Numbered from the stretch's first letter, positions 52,166 to 61,076 are shown. The stretch: 64,000 nt of DNA from an uncultured Lachnospiraceae bacterium (GCA_910583615.1 CAJTXP010000009.1:60728-124727); one strand, 5' to 3'. Notes: generated from the sequence alone by a model not told the origin. A program made the numbers and translations.

Positions 52166-53185
52166 TTATTTATATTCTTGACAGCTTCCCCGAATCACCA
52201 AAGCATGCGGTACGATGATCTTGGTGGCCAGAAGGTTCGGGTTCTCGATATGGTTGATCAGCTGCGAGGCAGCCTCAATACCCAGCTGGAAGGAGTTGAT
52301 ATCCACCGAGGTCAGCTGCGGCGATGAGATGCGGGCAAAGAGCGAATTGTTAAAAGAGACGATGGACAGATCTTCGGGGACAGAAAGCCCCCGCTGCCCG
52401 CAGGCTCTTTTCAGGGCCACCGCGAGGATATCGTCGCTGGCCACGACTGCAGTGGGACGGTCGTCCAGACTGATCAGCGTATGAAAAGGCTCGCTCTCAT
52501 CCAGAGTGATCTGCTCCACCTCAACACAGTAGTCGGCAATCAGAGGCAGGCCGTGTCTGGACAGAGCCATCTGATAGCCGGCTTTTCGTTCGGCGGAGAA
52601 AAGCATGGTATATTCGCTGCCCACATAAGCGATTTTCCGGTGCCCCAGGCCGTACAGGTATTCTGTGGCTTCCAGTCCTGCCAGCAGGTTGTCGTTGTCG
52701 ATGTAGATGGTCTGATTGGCATACTGCTTTGCCTTGCCGATCAGCACATAGAGCAGCCCTTCGCTGTACAGATAGTCGATGACAGGATCATGTTCCCGGG
52801 AATACAGGACGATAAAGCCGCCGGCGTGATCGTCTTTTGCCAGTGTGCGGACGGCGCGGAGAAGTTCTTCATCATCCTGCCCGGTGACGACGGTGCTGAC
52901 ATACTCCCGGCCGTTGCAGAACTGGCTGATTCCCCGGATGGCCTCCAGATAAAAGGCGTTCTCATAGACGTCTCTGGAAGACGGAGGAAGGATGATCCCG
53001 ATGAGCTGGGAAGCCGCCTGTCCGCTACCGGAGGATACATTGGGTTCATAGCCGAGCTGCGCCATGGCCTGACGGACTTTTTCTTTGGTTTCCCGGCTGA
53101 TGGACGGGTGGTTTTTGCAGGTGCGGGATACGGTGGATGGGGAGACGCCGGCAAGGGCGGCGACATCCCGGATGGTGACTGCCAT
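52166..53185 (-). CDS. LacI family transcriptional regulator
   Basis: 339 residues with an N-terminal LacI helix-turn-helix (VTIRDVAALAGVSPSTVSRT) and a periplasmic-binding-protein-like sugar domain. It lies 19 bases downstream of the DUF3788 gene on the same strand, and the PTS/malQ locus lies on the other strand about 1.3 kb away. It is probably the regulator of that locus (maltose or alpha-glucan induced), although the ligand is inferred. LacI-like half-sites appear before the PTS gene. Confidence 0.88.
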   Translation of the reverse strand: MAVTIRDVAALAGVSPSTVSRTCKNHPSISRETKEKVRQAMAQLGYEPNVSSGSGQAASQLIGIILPPSSRDVYENAFYLEAIRGISQFCNGREYVSTVVTGQDDEELLRAVRTLAKDDHAGGFIVLYSREHDPVIDYLYSEGLLYVLIGKAKQYANQTIYIDNDNLLAGLEATEYLYGLGHRKIAYVGSEYTMLFSAERKAGYQMALSRHGLPLIADYCVEVEQITLDESEPFHTLISLDDRPTAVVASDDILAVALKRACGQRGLSVPEDLSIVSFNNSLFARISSPQLTSVDINSFQLGIEAASQLINHIENPNLLATKIIVPHALVIRGSCQEYK

Positions 53186-53204
53186 AGAAGGGTTCTCCTT
53201 TTCG

Positions 53205-53651
53205 TTAGTGATTCGTTTTCTGTTTTGAAAGCTCTTTCCCGCTCCGGATATGGATCAGGCGAAGCACATCATCGTAGAGAGCGTCCGGGTCTTCCAAGTC
53301 GATCATCAGCCATCTCTGCCCGTTCCCTTCCGGGGTTTCCCGATAGATATCTTTGAGCCGTCTGCTGCAGTCTGCGAGAAGAGCGGAGATGGCTTCTTTT
53401 TCTTTTTGCCCGATGACGACCATGATCCGGAAAAAGGATTCCCGGGGATATATGGTGCAGAGGGTTTTTCCTGATTTTCTGAATTTGACGTTCCATCCCG
53501 GTTCCCAGCTGCAGGCGCTGAATTCGATCTTTTCTTTGCAGCGGTAATCCGTCTGGAGCCTGCTGCAGAGATTCTGAAACAGGGGGTTTCTGATATAAGC
53601 GCCGATTTCGTCCAGAGTGGGGCGTATTTCCCGGTTTTGCGGATCAATCAT
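53205..53651 (-). CDS. DUF3788 family protein
   Basis: 148 residues, soluble. Start at 53651 overlaps the stop of the acetyltransferase gene (ATGA); GGAGG lies 8 bases upstream, and an ATG at 53666 would overlap that site. Segments such as CSWEPGWNVKFRKSGKTLCT and GQRWLMIDLED fit DUF3788, a family of unknown role in Firmicutes. It belongs to the reverse-strand string GNAT, DUF3788, LacI. Confidence 0.82.
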   Translation of the reverse strand: MIDPQNREIRPTLDEIGAYIRNPLFQNLCSRLQTDYRCKEKIEFSACSWEPGWNVKFRKSGKTLCTIYPRESFFRIMVVIGQKEKEAISALLADCSRRLKDIYRETPEGNGQRWLMIDLEDPDALYDDVLRLIHIRSGKELSKQKTNH

Positions 53652-54079
53652 AAATGGTTCCTCCATGACATCATATATTCGGTTTCTCCGGTGCTGTCCT
53701 CTTTGGCCCGGGACTGGATCAGAAACCCTTCCCGCAGATAAAAATGAACTGCCCCTTCGTTTTTCTGGTAGACATGTAAAGTAAGACGCTGCCGAAGAGA
53801 TTTCGCATGGTCCAGAAGCTGTTTTCCGATCCCCTTTGAACGGCAGGTTTCCTTTACAAAGATCCCGGCAATATAGTCCCCGGACATACCAATAAAACCG
53901 CAGGGCGATGCGGGAAGTTCCTCATATATATACAGCTCTGCATCGGGCAGAAGCTGTTTCACCTGTTCAAAACGGCTTTTCCAGTAGTCCGCCGGTATAA
54001 AACCATGGGCCTGGAGGTTGGCGTTAAGCCAGATATGTATAAGTTCTGTTAAATCTTCGGATCGAAAGGTTCGTATCAT
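53648..54079 (-). CDS. GNAT family N-acetyltransferase
   Basis: 143 residues. The start at 54079 (MIRTFRSEDL) with AGGAAAA upstream is preferred over the longer frame. GNAT features: AGIFVKETCRSKGIGKQLL (acetyl-CoA-binding loop with R-x-x-G-x-G/A form), HVYQKNEGAVHFYLREGF. The acetylated substrate is unknown. It overlaps the DUF3788 gene by 4 bases; they are coupled. Confidence 0.86.
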   Translation of the reverse strand: MIRTFRSEDLTELIHIWLNANLQAHGFIPADYWKSRFEQVKQLLPDAELYIYEELPASPCGFIGMSGDYIAGIFVKETCRSKGIGKQLLDHAKSLRQRLTLHVYQKNEGAVHFYLREGFLIQSRAKEDSTGETEYMMSWRNHL

Positions 54080-54269
54080 TGTTTTTCCTGCCTGCATTTC
54101 TATGAAAGAATCGTATCCGCTTCCCATTTGCGCGCGTTGTCGTGCTGTAAACAGCATATCATTTTCGCATGGGCAAATCAACTGTTTTCTGCCGTTCTCA
54201 TACTTTCTGCCTGCCTGAAGAGCAGATACAGAATTACTTGAGAAAATATTTAGGCATTTTTCATAAAAT

Positions 54270-54434
54270 CGAATAATGCAAATTATGCAACACGCCGAAA
54301 AAGTGCAAGTATATAAAAAAGGTTGTATTTATTGTGCAAAAGTAGTATATTTGTGTTGCATAGAAATTACGCAAATAAAGCACAAATATAATGCGGATGA
54401 TGTCTTGGAAATGCATTTTGTTGCATATGCGTAA
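54270..54434. promoter_or_regulatory. Repeated TTGCRTA half-sites before the PTS gene
   Basis: The 400-base gap between the divergent acetyltransferase and PTS genes is AT-rich and has no ORF of note. It holds similar dyads: ATAATGCAAATTATGCAA (54274-54291), TTGCATAGAAATTACGCAA (54356-54374) and TTGCATATGCGTAA (54421-54434). Such spaced half-sites fit a LacI- or CRP-like regulator; the LacI gene at 52166 is the obvious candidate. A -10/-35 pair is not clear. Confidence 0.5.
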
Positions 54435-54479
54435 TGTGAGAAAACGGAAAGGAAAAAAGAGGAAATGGAGGACAGCATT

Positions 54480-56657
54480 ATGAGCAGTACAGCAAAAAGT
54501 GGTTCTGGTATTCTGATCAAAGCGCCGGTATCGGGGCAGATCATGGCACTGGATCAGGTTCCGGATCCGGTGTTTTCGGGAAAGGCGTTGGGAGACGGTG
54601 TTGCAGTGATCCCGGAGGACGGCAGGATCGTAAGTCCGGTGAACGGTGAGATTGCAACTGTTGCTGCAACAAAGCATGCATTTGGATTTGCAACAGAGGA
54701 CGGCCTGGATCTTCTGATCCATGTGGGTCTGGAGACCGTGGCCCTGAACGGAGAAGGTTTTACGGTTCATGTGAAAGAGGGAGACAAGGTAAAGGCAGGA
54801 GATCTGATCGCGGAGGTGGATCTGAAGTTCCTTGAGAGTAAGGAAATCAATCCGGTCACTCCGATCCTCATCTGCGGCGGCGCGGAGGAGATGGAGATGC
54901 AGATCGCTTCCGGAAAGGTAACTGCAGGGAGCGACGCGGTGATCACGCTGACAGCAAAGGAGCCAGCGCCTGAAAAAAAGGCTGAACCGGTACAGGAGGA
55001 GCCGAAGAAAAAGGGCTTTGGCATTAACTTTGACCTGCTGCAGAAGCTGGGCAAGGTGCTGATGACGGTGATCGCAGTCATGCCGGCAGCAGGACTTATG
55101 CTCAGCGTGGGCAAGCTGGTACAGATGGCGGGAGCGGATATTCCCATGATTCTGACCATCGGAAGCACCATGGAAAATATCGGCTGGGCGATCATCAACA
55201 ACTTACATATTCTGTTTGCGGCTGCCATCGGCGGTTCCTGGGCAAAGGAACGGGCAGGCGGCGCGTTCGCGGCAATTATTTCGTTTATCCTGATCAACTG
55301 TATCACCGGCGCGGCTTTCGGCGTTACCAGCGCCATGCTGAATGAAGAAGGCGCGGTGGTCATGTCCCTGTTCGGGCAGGAGATGCTGGTGGAGAATTAT
55401 TTTACTTCGGTCCTCGGCGCTCCGGCTCTGAATATGGGTGTGTTTGTGGGAATTATCGCTGGATTTGTGGGCGGAGTGGTGTATAATAAATATTATAATT
55501 TCCGCAAACTTCCGGATGCATTGTCGTTCTTTAACGGAAAACGGTTCGTGCCCATGGCAGTCATTGCTTATTCCGTGGTGATTTCTCTGGTGATGGCAGT
55601 GGTATGGCCGGTAGTTCAGACCGGAATCAACACCTTCGGTGTGTGGATCGCCAATTCTTCGTCCACTTCGCCGATACTGGCGCCGTTCATCTACGGGACG
55701 CTGGAGCGTCTGCTGCTGCCCTTCGGTCTGCACCACATGCTGACAATCCCCATGAACTACACTTCCTTCGGCGGGACTTATATGATCCAGACCGGTATCA
55801 ATGCGGGATCCGAGGTGTTCGGACAGGATCCTCTGTGGCTTGCATGGGTGACGGACCTGATCAATTTCAAGGATGCGGGCGACATGGCATCTTATCAGAA
55901 CCTGATGGCAACCGTGACACCGGCGCGTTTCAAAGTGGGGCAGATGATCGGAGCAACAGGCCTTCTCATGGGAATCGCCCTTGCCATGTATCGCCGTGTG
56001 GATGAGGATAAGAAGAAAAACTATCGTTCCATGTTCTTTTCTACCGTACTGGCAGTGTTCCTGACCGGTGTGACGGAGCCGCTGGAATTCATGTTCATGT
56101 TCTGCGCGCTGCCGCTGTATGTGGTCTACGCCATCCTTCAGGGCTGTGCTTTTGCCATGGCGGGCATCATTGACTTAAGGCTTCACTCTTTTGGAAATCT
56201 GGAATTTCTCACCCGTGTGCCCATGTCGCTGAAAGCGGGGCTTGGCGCAGATATCATTCATTTTGTCATCTGCTGCGTGGTATTCCTGGCCATCGGCTAC
56301 GGAGTGGCTTACTTTATGATCGGTAAATTCAAATTCGCCACACCGGGACGTCTGGGCAACTATACGGATGAAAATGAGGACGAAGGCGGCGCGCCTGCCG
56401 GATCTTCCGGCGCGGGCGGCGGAAACAGCCAGCCGGAGCGGATCATCGCTCTTCTGGGCGGACGCGAAAATATTACGCTTGTGGACGCCTGCATGACCCG
56501 TCTGCGGGTGACAGTGAAGGATCCGGAGAAAGTGGCGGACCTGCCCGCATGGAAGGCGGAGGGCGCGTTGGGACTGGTGAGAAAGGACAACGGAATCCAA
56601 GCCATCTACGGACCCAAGGCGGATGTACTGAAGTCAGATATCAATGATATTCTGTAA
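54480..56657 (+). CDS. PTS permease with IIA-IIC-IIB domain order, maltose/glucose superfamily
   Basis: 725 residues. Start at 54480 follows GGAGG by 9 bases; an ATG at 54465 overlaps that site. EIIA comes first (about 1-145), its active His 81 in LLIHVGLETV. EIIC (about 180-605) shows FDLLQKLGKVLMTVIAVMPA and RLLLPFGLHHMLTIPMN. EIIB is last (about 635-720) with Cys 671 in VDACMTRLRV. IIA at the N-terminus is less usual than IICBA or IIBCA. The neighbouring malQ and EEP-type genes suggest maltose, glucose or maltodextrin uptake, but specificity is not proven. A GC-rich hairpin follows. Confidence 0.88.
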   Translation: MSSTAKSGSGILIKAPVSGQIMALDQVPDPVFSGKALGDGVAVIPEDGRIVSPVNGEIATVAATKHAFGFATEDGLDLLIHVGLETVALNGEGFTVHVKEGDKVKAGDLIAEVDLKFLESKEINPVTPILICGGAEEMEMQIASGKVTAGSDAVITLTAKEPAPEKKAEPVQEEPKKKGFGINFDLLQKLGKVLMTVIAVMPAAGLMLSVGKLVQMAGADIPMILTIGSTMENIGWAIINNLHILFAAAIGGSWAKERAGGAFAAIISFILINCITGAAFGVTSAMLNEEGAVVMSLFGQEMLVENYFTSVLGAPALNMGVFVGIIAGFVGGVVYNKYYNFRKLPDALSFFNGKRFVPMAVIAYSVVISLVMAVVWPVVQTGINTFGVWIANSSSTSPILAPFIYGTLERLLLPFGLHHMLTIPMNYTSFGGTYMIQTGINAGSEVFGQDPLWLAWVTDLINFKDAGDMASYQNLMATVTPARFKVGQMIGATGLLMGIALAMYRRVDEDKKKNYRSMFFSTVLAVFLTGVTEPLEFMFMFCALPLYVVYAILQGCAFAMAGIIDLRLHSFGNLEFLTRVPMSLKAGLGADIIHFVICCVVFLAIGYGVAYFMIGKFKFATPGRLGNYTDENEDEGGAPAGSSGAGGGNSQPERIIALLGGRENITLVDACMTRLRVTVKDPEKVADLPAWKAEGALGLVRKDNGIQAIYGPKADVLKSDINDIL

Positions 56658-56679
56658 ATGAGAAAAATCACGGCGGCTT

Positions 56680-56715
56680 GGCGGATGTCCGCGTACTGCG
56701 GACATCCGCCGGGCG
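56680..56715 (+). terminator. GC-rich hairpin between the PTS and EEP-family genes
   Basis: GGCGGATGTCCGC pairs perfectly with GCGGACATCCGCC (13 base pairs, loop GTACT). The stem is followed by GGGCGGCTTTCC without a T-run, so it may be an attenuating or mRNA-processing hairpin that lowers expression of the next genes rather than a full terminator. Confidence 0.6.
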
Positions 56716-56749
56716 GCTTTCCTAAAGCGGCAACAGAAAGGAAGCGGAT

Positions 56750-57613
56750 ATTACGAAACTTTTAACACTGAATACACATAGTCTGCAGGAAGCAGATTAC
56801 GAGCAGAAGCTTTCCTGGTTTCTGGATAAGGTCCAGAAAGAGCAGCCGGATGTGCTGGCTCTTCAGGAAGTCAGTCAGTCCGTGAGCGCGCCGCCTGCGG
56901 ATCAGGCGCTTTTAGAAGACCTCTTTGTCTGTCCGGGACAGGAACCGACGGTACGGGAAGACAATCATGCCCTGCGGGTGGCCAGGGGCCTTCGGGAAGC
57001 GGGAATCTCCTGCTCCTGGTTCTGGCAGCCGATCAAGATCGGCTATGGGAAATATGACGAAGGAATGGCGCTGTTCGCTCTGAATCAGGAGATTACGGAG
57101 GCAGATTCCTTTTATATCAGCGGCTGCAGGGAATACGATAACTGGAAGAGCAGAAAGGTACTCGGTATCCGGGGAAGCAGATACAACGACTGGTTTTATA
57201 CCGTTCACATGGGCTGGTGGCAGGATGAGGAGGAGCCTTTTTCTGCGCAGTGGCAGCGTCTGGAGCAGCAGCTGCTGCTGAAAAAGAGAGAGGCGAGAAT
57301 CTGGCTTATGGGAGATTTCAACAGTCCTGCCGGATTGAAGGGGCAGGGATATGACTGTGTCCGGGCTTCCGGCTGGCAGGATACCTACAAGCTGGCCTGG
57401 GAGTATGACTGCGGCGCCACGGTGGAGGGTGTGATCGACGGATGGGAAAGTCTGAAAGGCGGGCAGGTTCCCGGCCTGGGCATGAGGATTGATTATATCT
57501 GGTGCAGTACAGCTGCGCCGGTACATTCGTCAAAAGTGATTTTTAACGGAACGAACGGACCGAAGGTATCTGACCATTTCGGAATTCTTGTGGAGATCAA
57601 AGATCATGAATGA
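56750..57613 (+). CDS. Endonuclease/exonuclease/phosphatase family protein, apparent ATT start
   Basis: 287 residues. There is no ATG, GTG or TTG between the in-frame stop at 56723 and the GTG at 56852, which would truncate the N-terminal active site. The frame upstream encodes TKLLTLNTHSLQEADYEQKL, the normal start of this family, and the ATT at 56750 lies 5 bases after AGGAAG. EEP motifs follow: VLALQEVS, VHMGWWQDEEE, WLMGDFNSPA and GMRIDYIW, KVSDHFGI near the end. It is a metal-dependent phosphoesterase of unknown substrate, often found beside PTS and malQ genes in Lachnospiraceae. Confidence 0.85.
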   Translation: MTKLLTLNTHSLQEADYEQKLSWFLDKVQKEQPDVLALQEVSQSVSAPPADQALLEDLFVCPGQEPTVREDNHALRVARGLREAGISCSWFWQPIKIGYGKYDEGMALFALNQEITEADSFYISGCREYDNWKSRKVLGIRGSRYNDWFYTVHMGWWQDEEEPFSAQWQRLEQQLLLKKREARIWLMGDFNSPAGLKGQGYDCVRASGWQDTYKLAWEYDCGATVEGVIDGWESLKGGQVPGLGMRIDYIWCSTAAPVHSSKVIFNGTNGPKVSDHFGILVEIKDHE

Positions 57614-57628
57614 GAGGAGACATGAAAG

Positions 57629-59131
57629 ATGAACAGAGCAGCAGGCATCCTGCTTTCCGTATCCAGCCTGCCCGGGCGCTTCGGGATCGGATGCTTTTCC
57701 AGAAGCGCTTATGATTTTGTAGACTGGCTGAAAGAGGCGGGGCAGACCTACTGGCAGATTCTGCCGCTGGGTCCCACCAGCTATGGGGATTCGCCGTACC
57801 AGTCCTTTTCCACCTTTGCGGGCAATCCATATTTTATCAGTCTGGATGAGCTGATCGAAGAAGGAGTTCTGACGGAAAAGGAATGTAAGAGCGCGGATTT
57901 CGGGAAAAAGGCCGATGATATTGATTATGAAAAGGTATACAAAAAACGCTATCCGCTGCTTCGGAAAGCCTACGAGCGCAGCCGGGTCAGCGAGAATCCG
58001 GACTATGTGCGCTTTGTGGAGGAGAACCGCTGGTGGCTTTCGGATTATGCGCTGTTTATGGCGGTGAAGGATCGCTTTGAGGGGGCGCCCTGGACCGAGT
58101 GGGCCGAGGATATCCGTCTGAGGTGGCAAAACGCCATGGATTACTACCGCAGGGAACTGTATTATGACATCGAGTTCCAGCAGTATCTTCAGTATAAATT
58201 TTTCAGCCAGTGGAGGCGGCTGAAGGCGTATGCCAATGAAAAGGGCATCCGGATCATCGGGGATATCCCCATCTATGTGGCTATGGACAGCGCTGACACC
58301 TGGGCGCATCCGGAGCTGTTTCAACTGGATGAAAACAATGTGCCCACCGCCGTGGCCGGATGTCCGCCGGACGGATTTTCCGCAGACGGACAGCTGTGGG
58401 GCAATCCGCTCTATCGGTGGGACTACCACAGAAATACCGGTTACGACTGGTGGATGTCCAGGCTTTGGTACTGTTTCCAGATGTATGACGTGGTGCGGAT
58501 CGATCATTTCCGCGGGTTTGACGAGTATTATTCCATTCCGTTCGGGGCAGAAAACGCGAAGGACGGACACTGGGAAAAGGGACCCGGCATCGACCTGTTC
58601 CGCTGCATGGAACAGCGTCTGGGCCGGCATCAGGTGATCGCGGAGGATCTGGGATACGTGACGGACTCCGTCCGGGAGCTGGTGAGAGAGAGCGGCTTCC
58701 CGGGCATGAAAGTGCTGGAATTTGCCTTTGACTCCCGGGACTCCGGTTCGGCCAACGACTATCTTCCCCACAATTACATAGAAAACAGCGTGGCTTATAC
58801 GGGGACTCATGACAACGAGACGATCACCGGCTGGTTTAAGAGCATTACAAAGGAAGAGCGGCAGATGGCCAGAGACTATCTGTGCGACCAGCACACGCCG
58901 GCGAAGGAACTGTATAAATCGTTCATCGCGCTGGTCATGCGCAGCAACTCCCGGATGTGCATCGTTCCCATGCAGGACTATATGGGACTGGATAACCGGT
59001 GCCGCATGAACCAGCCGTCTACCCTGGGGAAAAACTGGAAGTGGCGTCTGGTAAAAGGCGAACTGTCGGAAGAACTGCAGGAAGAGATTCTGGCGGTGAC
59101 GAAACGGTACGGAAGGATGAACTGGGCGTAA
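57629..59131 (+). CDS. malQ: 4-alpha-glucanotransferase
   Basis: 500 residues of GH77. The catalytic segments are kept: RAAGILLSVSSLPGRFGIGC, GPTSYGDSPYQS, RIDHFRGF (nucleophile Asp), VIAEDLGYVTDSV (acid/base Glu) and YTGTHDNETITGW. It transfers glucan segments in maltodextrin metabolism. It follows the EEP-like gene by 15 bases (GAGGAG upstream of the start), so the PTS, EEP and MalQ genes form a probable operon for malto-oligosaccharide use. Confidence 0.94.
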   Translation: MNRAAGILLSVSSLPGRFGIGCFSRSAYDFVDWLKEAGQTYWQILPLGPTSYGDSPYQSFSTFAGNPYFISLDELIEEGVLTEKECKSADFGKKADDIDYEKVYKKRYPLLRKAYERSRVSENPDYVRFVEENRWWLSDYALFMAVKDRFEGAPWTEWAEDIRLRWQNAMDYYRRELYYDIEFQQYLQYKFFSQWRRLKAYANEKGIRIIGDIPIYVAMDSADTWAHPELFQLDENNVPTAVAGCPPDGFSADGQLWGNPLYRWDYHRNTGYDWWMSRLWYCFQMYDVVRIDHFRGFDEYYSIPFGAENAKDGHWEKGPGIDLFRCMEQRLGRHQVIAEDLGYVTDSVRELVRESGFPGMKVLEFAFDSRDSGSANDYLPHNYIENSVAYTGTHDNETITGWFKSITKEERQMARDYLCDQHTPAKELYKSFIALVMRSNSRMCIVPMQDYMGLDNRCRMNQPSTLGKNWKWRLVKGELSEELQEEILAVTKRYGRMNWA

Positions 59132-59180
59132 GGACTGTTTCGTCAGAAAAGGTGCAGAGAATTACAGGTTTTTAAGTGGA

Positions 59181-59220
59181 AGCAGCAGGGAGAGCAGGTG
59201 AAACGGTTCTCCCTGTTGTA
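59181..59220 (+). terminator. Hairpin after malQ
   Basis: AGCAGGGAGA pairs with TCTCCCTGTT (10 pairs plus G-T), followed by a TATATTTTAC tract that is not a clean T-run. Confidence 0.55.
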
Positions 59221-59239
59221 TATTTTACAGCTCAGACTG

Positions 59240-59267
59240 TTTACTTTTTTATAAAAAATGATATAAT
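59240..59267 (+). promoter_or_regulatory. Promoter of the XRE-ImmA/PIN pair
   Basis: TTTACT at 59240-59245 and TATAAT at 59262-59267 with a 16-base spacer. AAGGAGG lies at 59276-59282, about 14 bases before the ATG, slightly long. Confidence 0.6.
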
Positions 59268-59296
59268 ATAAACAAAAGGAGGCGTACAAAGAAGAC

Positions 59297-60337
59297 ATGT
59301 TTCATAAGAATCTAAAATATTATCGTTTAAAGAAAAATATGTCAAAGAAGGAGCTCGCCTCATTGATTGGGGTGACTCCAATGGCAGTCACTTATTACGA
59401 AAGTGGCGAGAGAAGGCCAGACATGACGACGGTGAAAACTCTGGCGAAAGCGCTTGGTGTGAAGGCGGCAGATTTCCTGTGCAACCGTAATGAAAATCTT
59501 GTTTTTGCACATGGGGAGTTTCGCAAAGGAAGCAGACTGGCAGCAGGTCAGCAGGAATATATTCGTGAAGCGGTAGAAGAATATATGAGCAGATTTTATT
59601 CTGTAGTTGATATCCTGGGCGGCGAAATATTACCGGAAGCACCAACTGCCCATACGATTATGCTTACGGGTAATCCGGAAGAAGATGCGAAAAAAATGAG
59701 AGAGTGTCTTGGTATCTCAGCTTCCGGGCCGGTCGGAAATCTGGTTCGGCTTTTGGAGAACCGGGGGATTCTGGTGTATGCGCTTGATATGGAGAATGAT
59801 GCTTTTTCGGGTATGAACGGAATCGTAAATGAAAGACCATATATTATTTTTAATAAAAATATGAGTCCGGAAAGAATTCGTTCTACGATTGCTCATGAGA
59901 TGGCGCATTTTATGTTTATCTGGCCGGAATATATGGAAGAAAAGAAAGTGGAAAGGATGGCAACGGCCATCAGCGGGGCCTTTCTTTTTGCAGAGGAGGA
60001 TGCAAAAAGAGAACTTGGTATCCGGAGAACCAGGATCAGTAAGGATATGACTTTGATCTGCAGAGAGTATGGAATCTCCATGTATCTGCTGGTAAAGAGA
60101 GCTGCGCTTTGCGGTATTGTAACTGGCAGCATGGAAAAAGATTTTTATATAAAAGCGGGGAAAGCAGGTTGGAAAAAGAAGGAACCGGTCTGGTGTGAAG
60201 CGGAAGTGCCGTTCCTGTTTGAACTGCTTGTATTCAGAGCGGTAAGTGAGAATGAAATAACTGTTCAGAAAGGTGCAGAGTTGTTAAGACAGTCATATGA
60301 TTATGTGGCCGGGAACTGCTTTGCCGCAGAGGAATAG
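59297..60337 (+). CDS. XRE HTH plus ImmA/IrrE-like metallopeptidase
   Basis: 346 residues. Residues about 5-60 form an XRE helix-turn-helix (NMSKKELASLIGVTPMAVTY). Residues about 150-260 are a COG2856 zinc peptidase domain: IAHEMAHFMFIWPEYMEE with HEXXH and a later Glu. The remainder is helical. Proteins of this type act as antitoxins or as phage repressor-antirepressor components that cleave a partner. The PIN-domain gene starts 3 bases after its stop, so the two are coupled. Confidence 0.87.
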   Translation: MFHKNLKYYRLKKNMSKKELASLIGVTPMAVTYYESGERRPDMTTVKTLAKALGVKAADFLCNRNENLVFAHGEFRKGSRLAAGQQEYIREAVEEYMSRFYSVVDILGGEILPEAPTAHTIMLTGNPEEDAKKMRECLGISASGPVGNLVRLLENRGILVYALDMENDAFSGMNGIVNERPYIIFNKNMSPERIRSTIAHEMAHFMFIWPEYMEEKKVERMATAISGAFLFAEEDAKRELGIRRTRISKDMTLICREYGISMYLLVKRAALCGIVTGSMEKDFYIKAGKAGWKKKEPVWCEAEVPFLFELLVFRAVSENEITVQKGAELLRQSYDYVAGNCFAAEE

Positions 60338-60340
60338 TAT

Positions 60341-60847
60341 GTGGAGTATATAAGCAGTGATACAAATGTATGGCTGGATTTTGCAGAAATTGAAAAGCTG
60401 AAGCTTCCGTTTCTTCTGCCCTATGTATATCTGATGAATGATGAAACAGTTGATGATGAACTACTGAATCCTCCGGAGCTTCGCGGTGAACTGTTACGAT
60501 TGGGTTTGCAGAAAACGGAACTGACAGAAGAAGAATTTTATTTAGCGGAGATATTAACATCAAAATATGCGAAACCTTTTGTTTATGACTGCATTGCACT
60601 GGCTATAGCAAAAGTCCGTGGCTTAACGTTATTGACAGGTGACGGACCTCTTAGAAAGGCAGCAGCGGCAGAAGGGGTGGCCGTTATGGGGACAATTGGA
60701 ATTTTGGATCAGTTACATAGAGGGAAATATGTAGAAGATGAAGAATATGCCGACTGTATTCAGCGACTGCTGGATAAAAATGGCGGGAAAGTACGTTTGC
60801 CGGGGCAAGAACTGGAGATCCGGTTGCGAAAGATCCGGAAAATATGA
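60341..60847 (+). CDS. PIN-domain ribonuclease, probable toxin
   Basis: 168 residues, starting at GTG 60341. PIN acidic residues are visible: SSDTNVWLDFAE (Asp near residue 7), VYDCIALAIA (Asp near 86) and LLTGDGPLRKA (Asp near 106). An internal helical insert of about 40 residues (about 35-75) is present. PIN-domain toxins cut RNA; coupling to an XRE-COG2856 partner matches type II toxin-antitoxin pairs described for that family. Toxicity is inferred. A terminator follows at 61043. Confidence 0.78.
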   Translation: MEYISSDTNVWLDFAEIEKLKLPFLLPYVYLMNDETVDDELLNPPELRGELLRLGLQKTELTEEEFYLAEILTSKYAKPFVYDCIALAIAKVRGLTLLTGDGPLRKAAAAEGVAVMGTIGILDQLHRGKYVEDEEYADCIQRLLDKNGGKVRLPGQELEIRLRKIRKI

Positions 60848-61042
60848 TTTTGCACAAAATAATGCAGTGATATAGAAGAATTACTGCCGGCAGAGCGGGC
60901 TGTACCATTTTCTTAACGCCGGAGGAGTCGGCGGGGGGAGGTATGGCCTTTTTTATATCTGGATTTGTGACGGGAGGCAGATAGCCTGTCATTCGGTATG
61001 TTGGGGCGGGATAACAAAAAACGGGGATGATGATCATAGAAG

Positions 61043-61076
61043 AGCAGCGGTGCTTTGGCATTCCGCTGTTTTTTAT
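61043..61076 (+). terminator. Terminator after the XRE-ImmA/PIN pair
   Basis: CAGCGGTGC pairs with GCATTCCGCTG (bulge of two), followed by TTTTTT, about 195 bases after the PIN stop. The stretch 60848-61042 holds no gene I can support. Confidence 0.72.
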
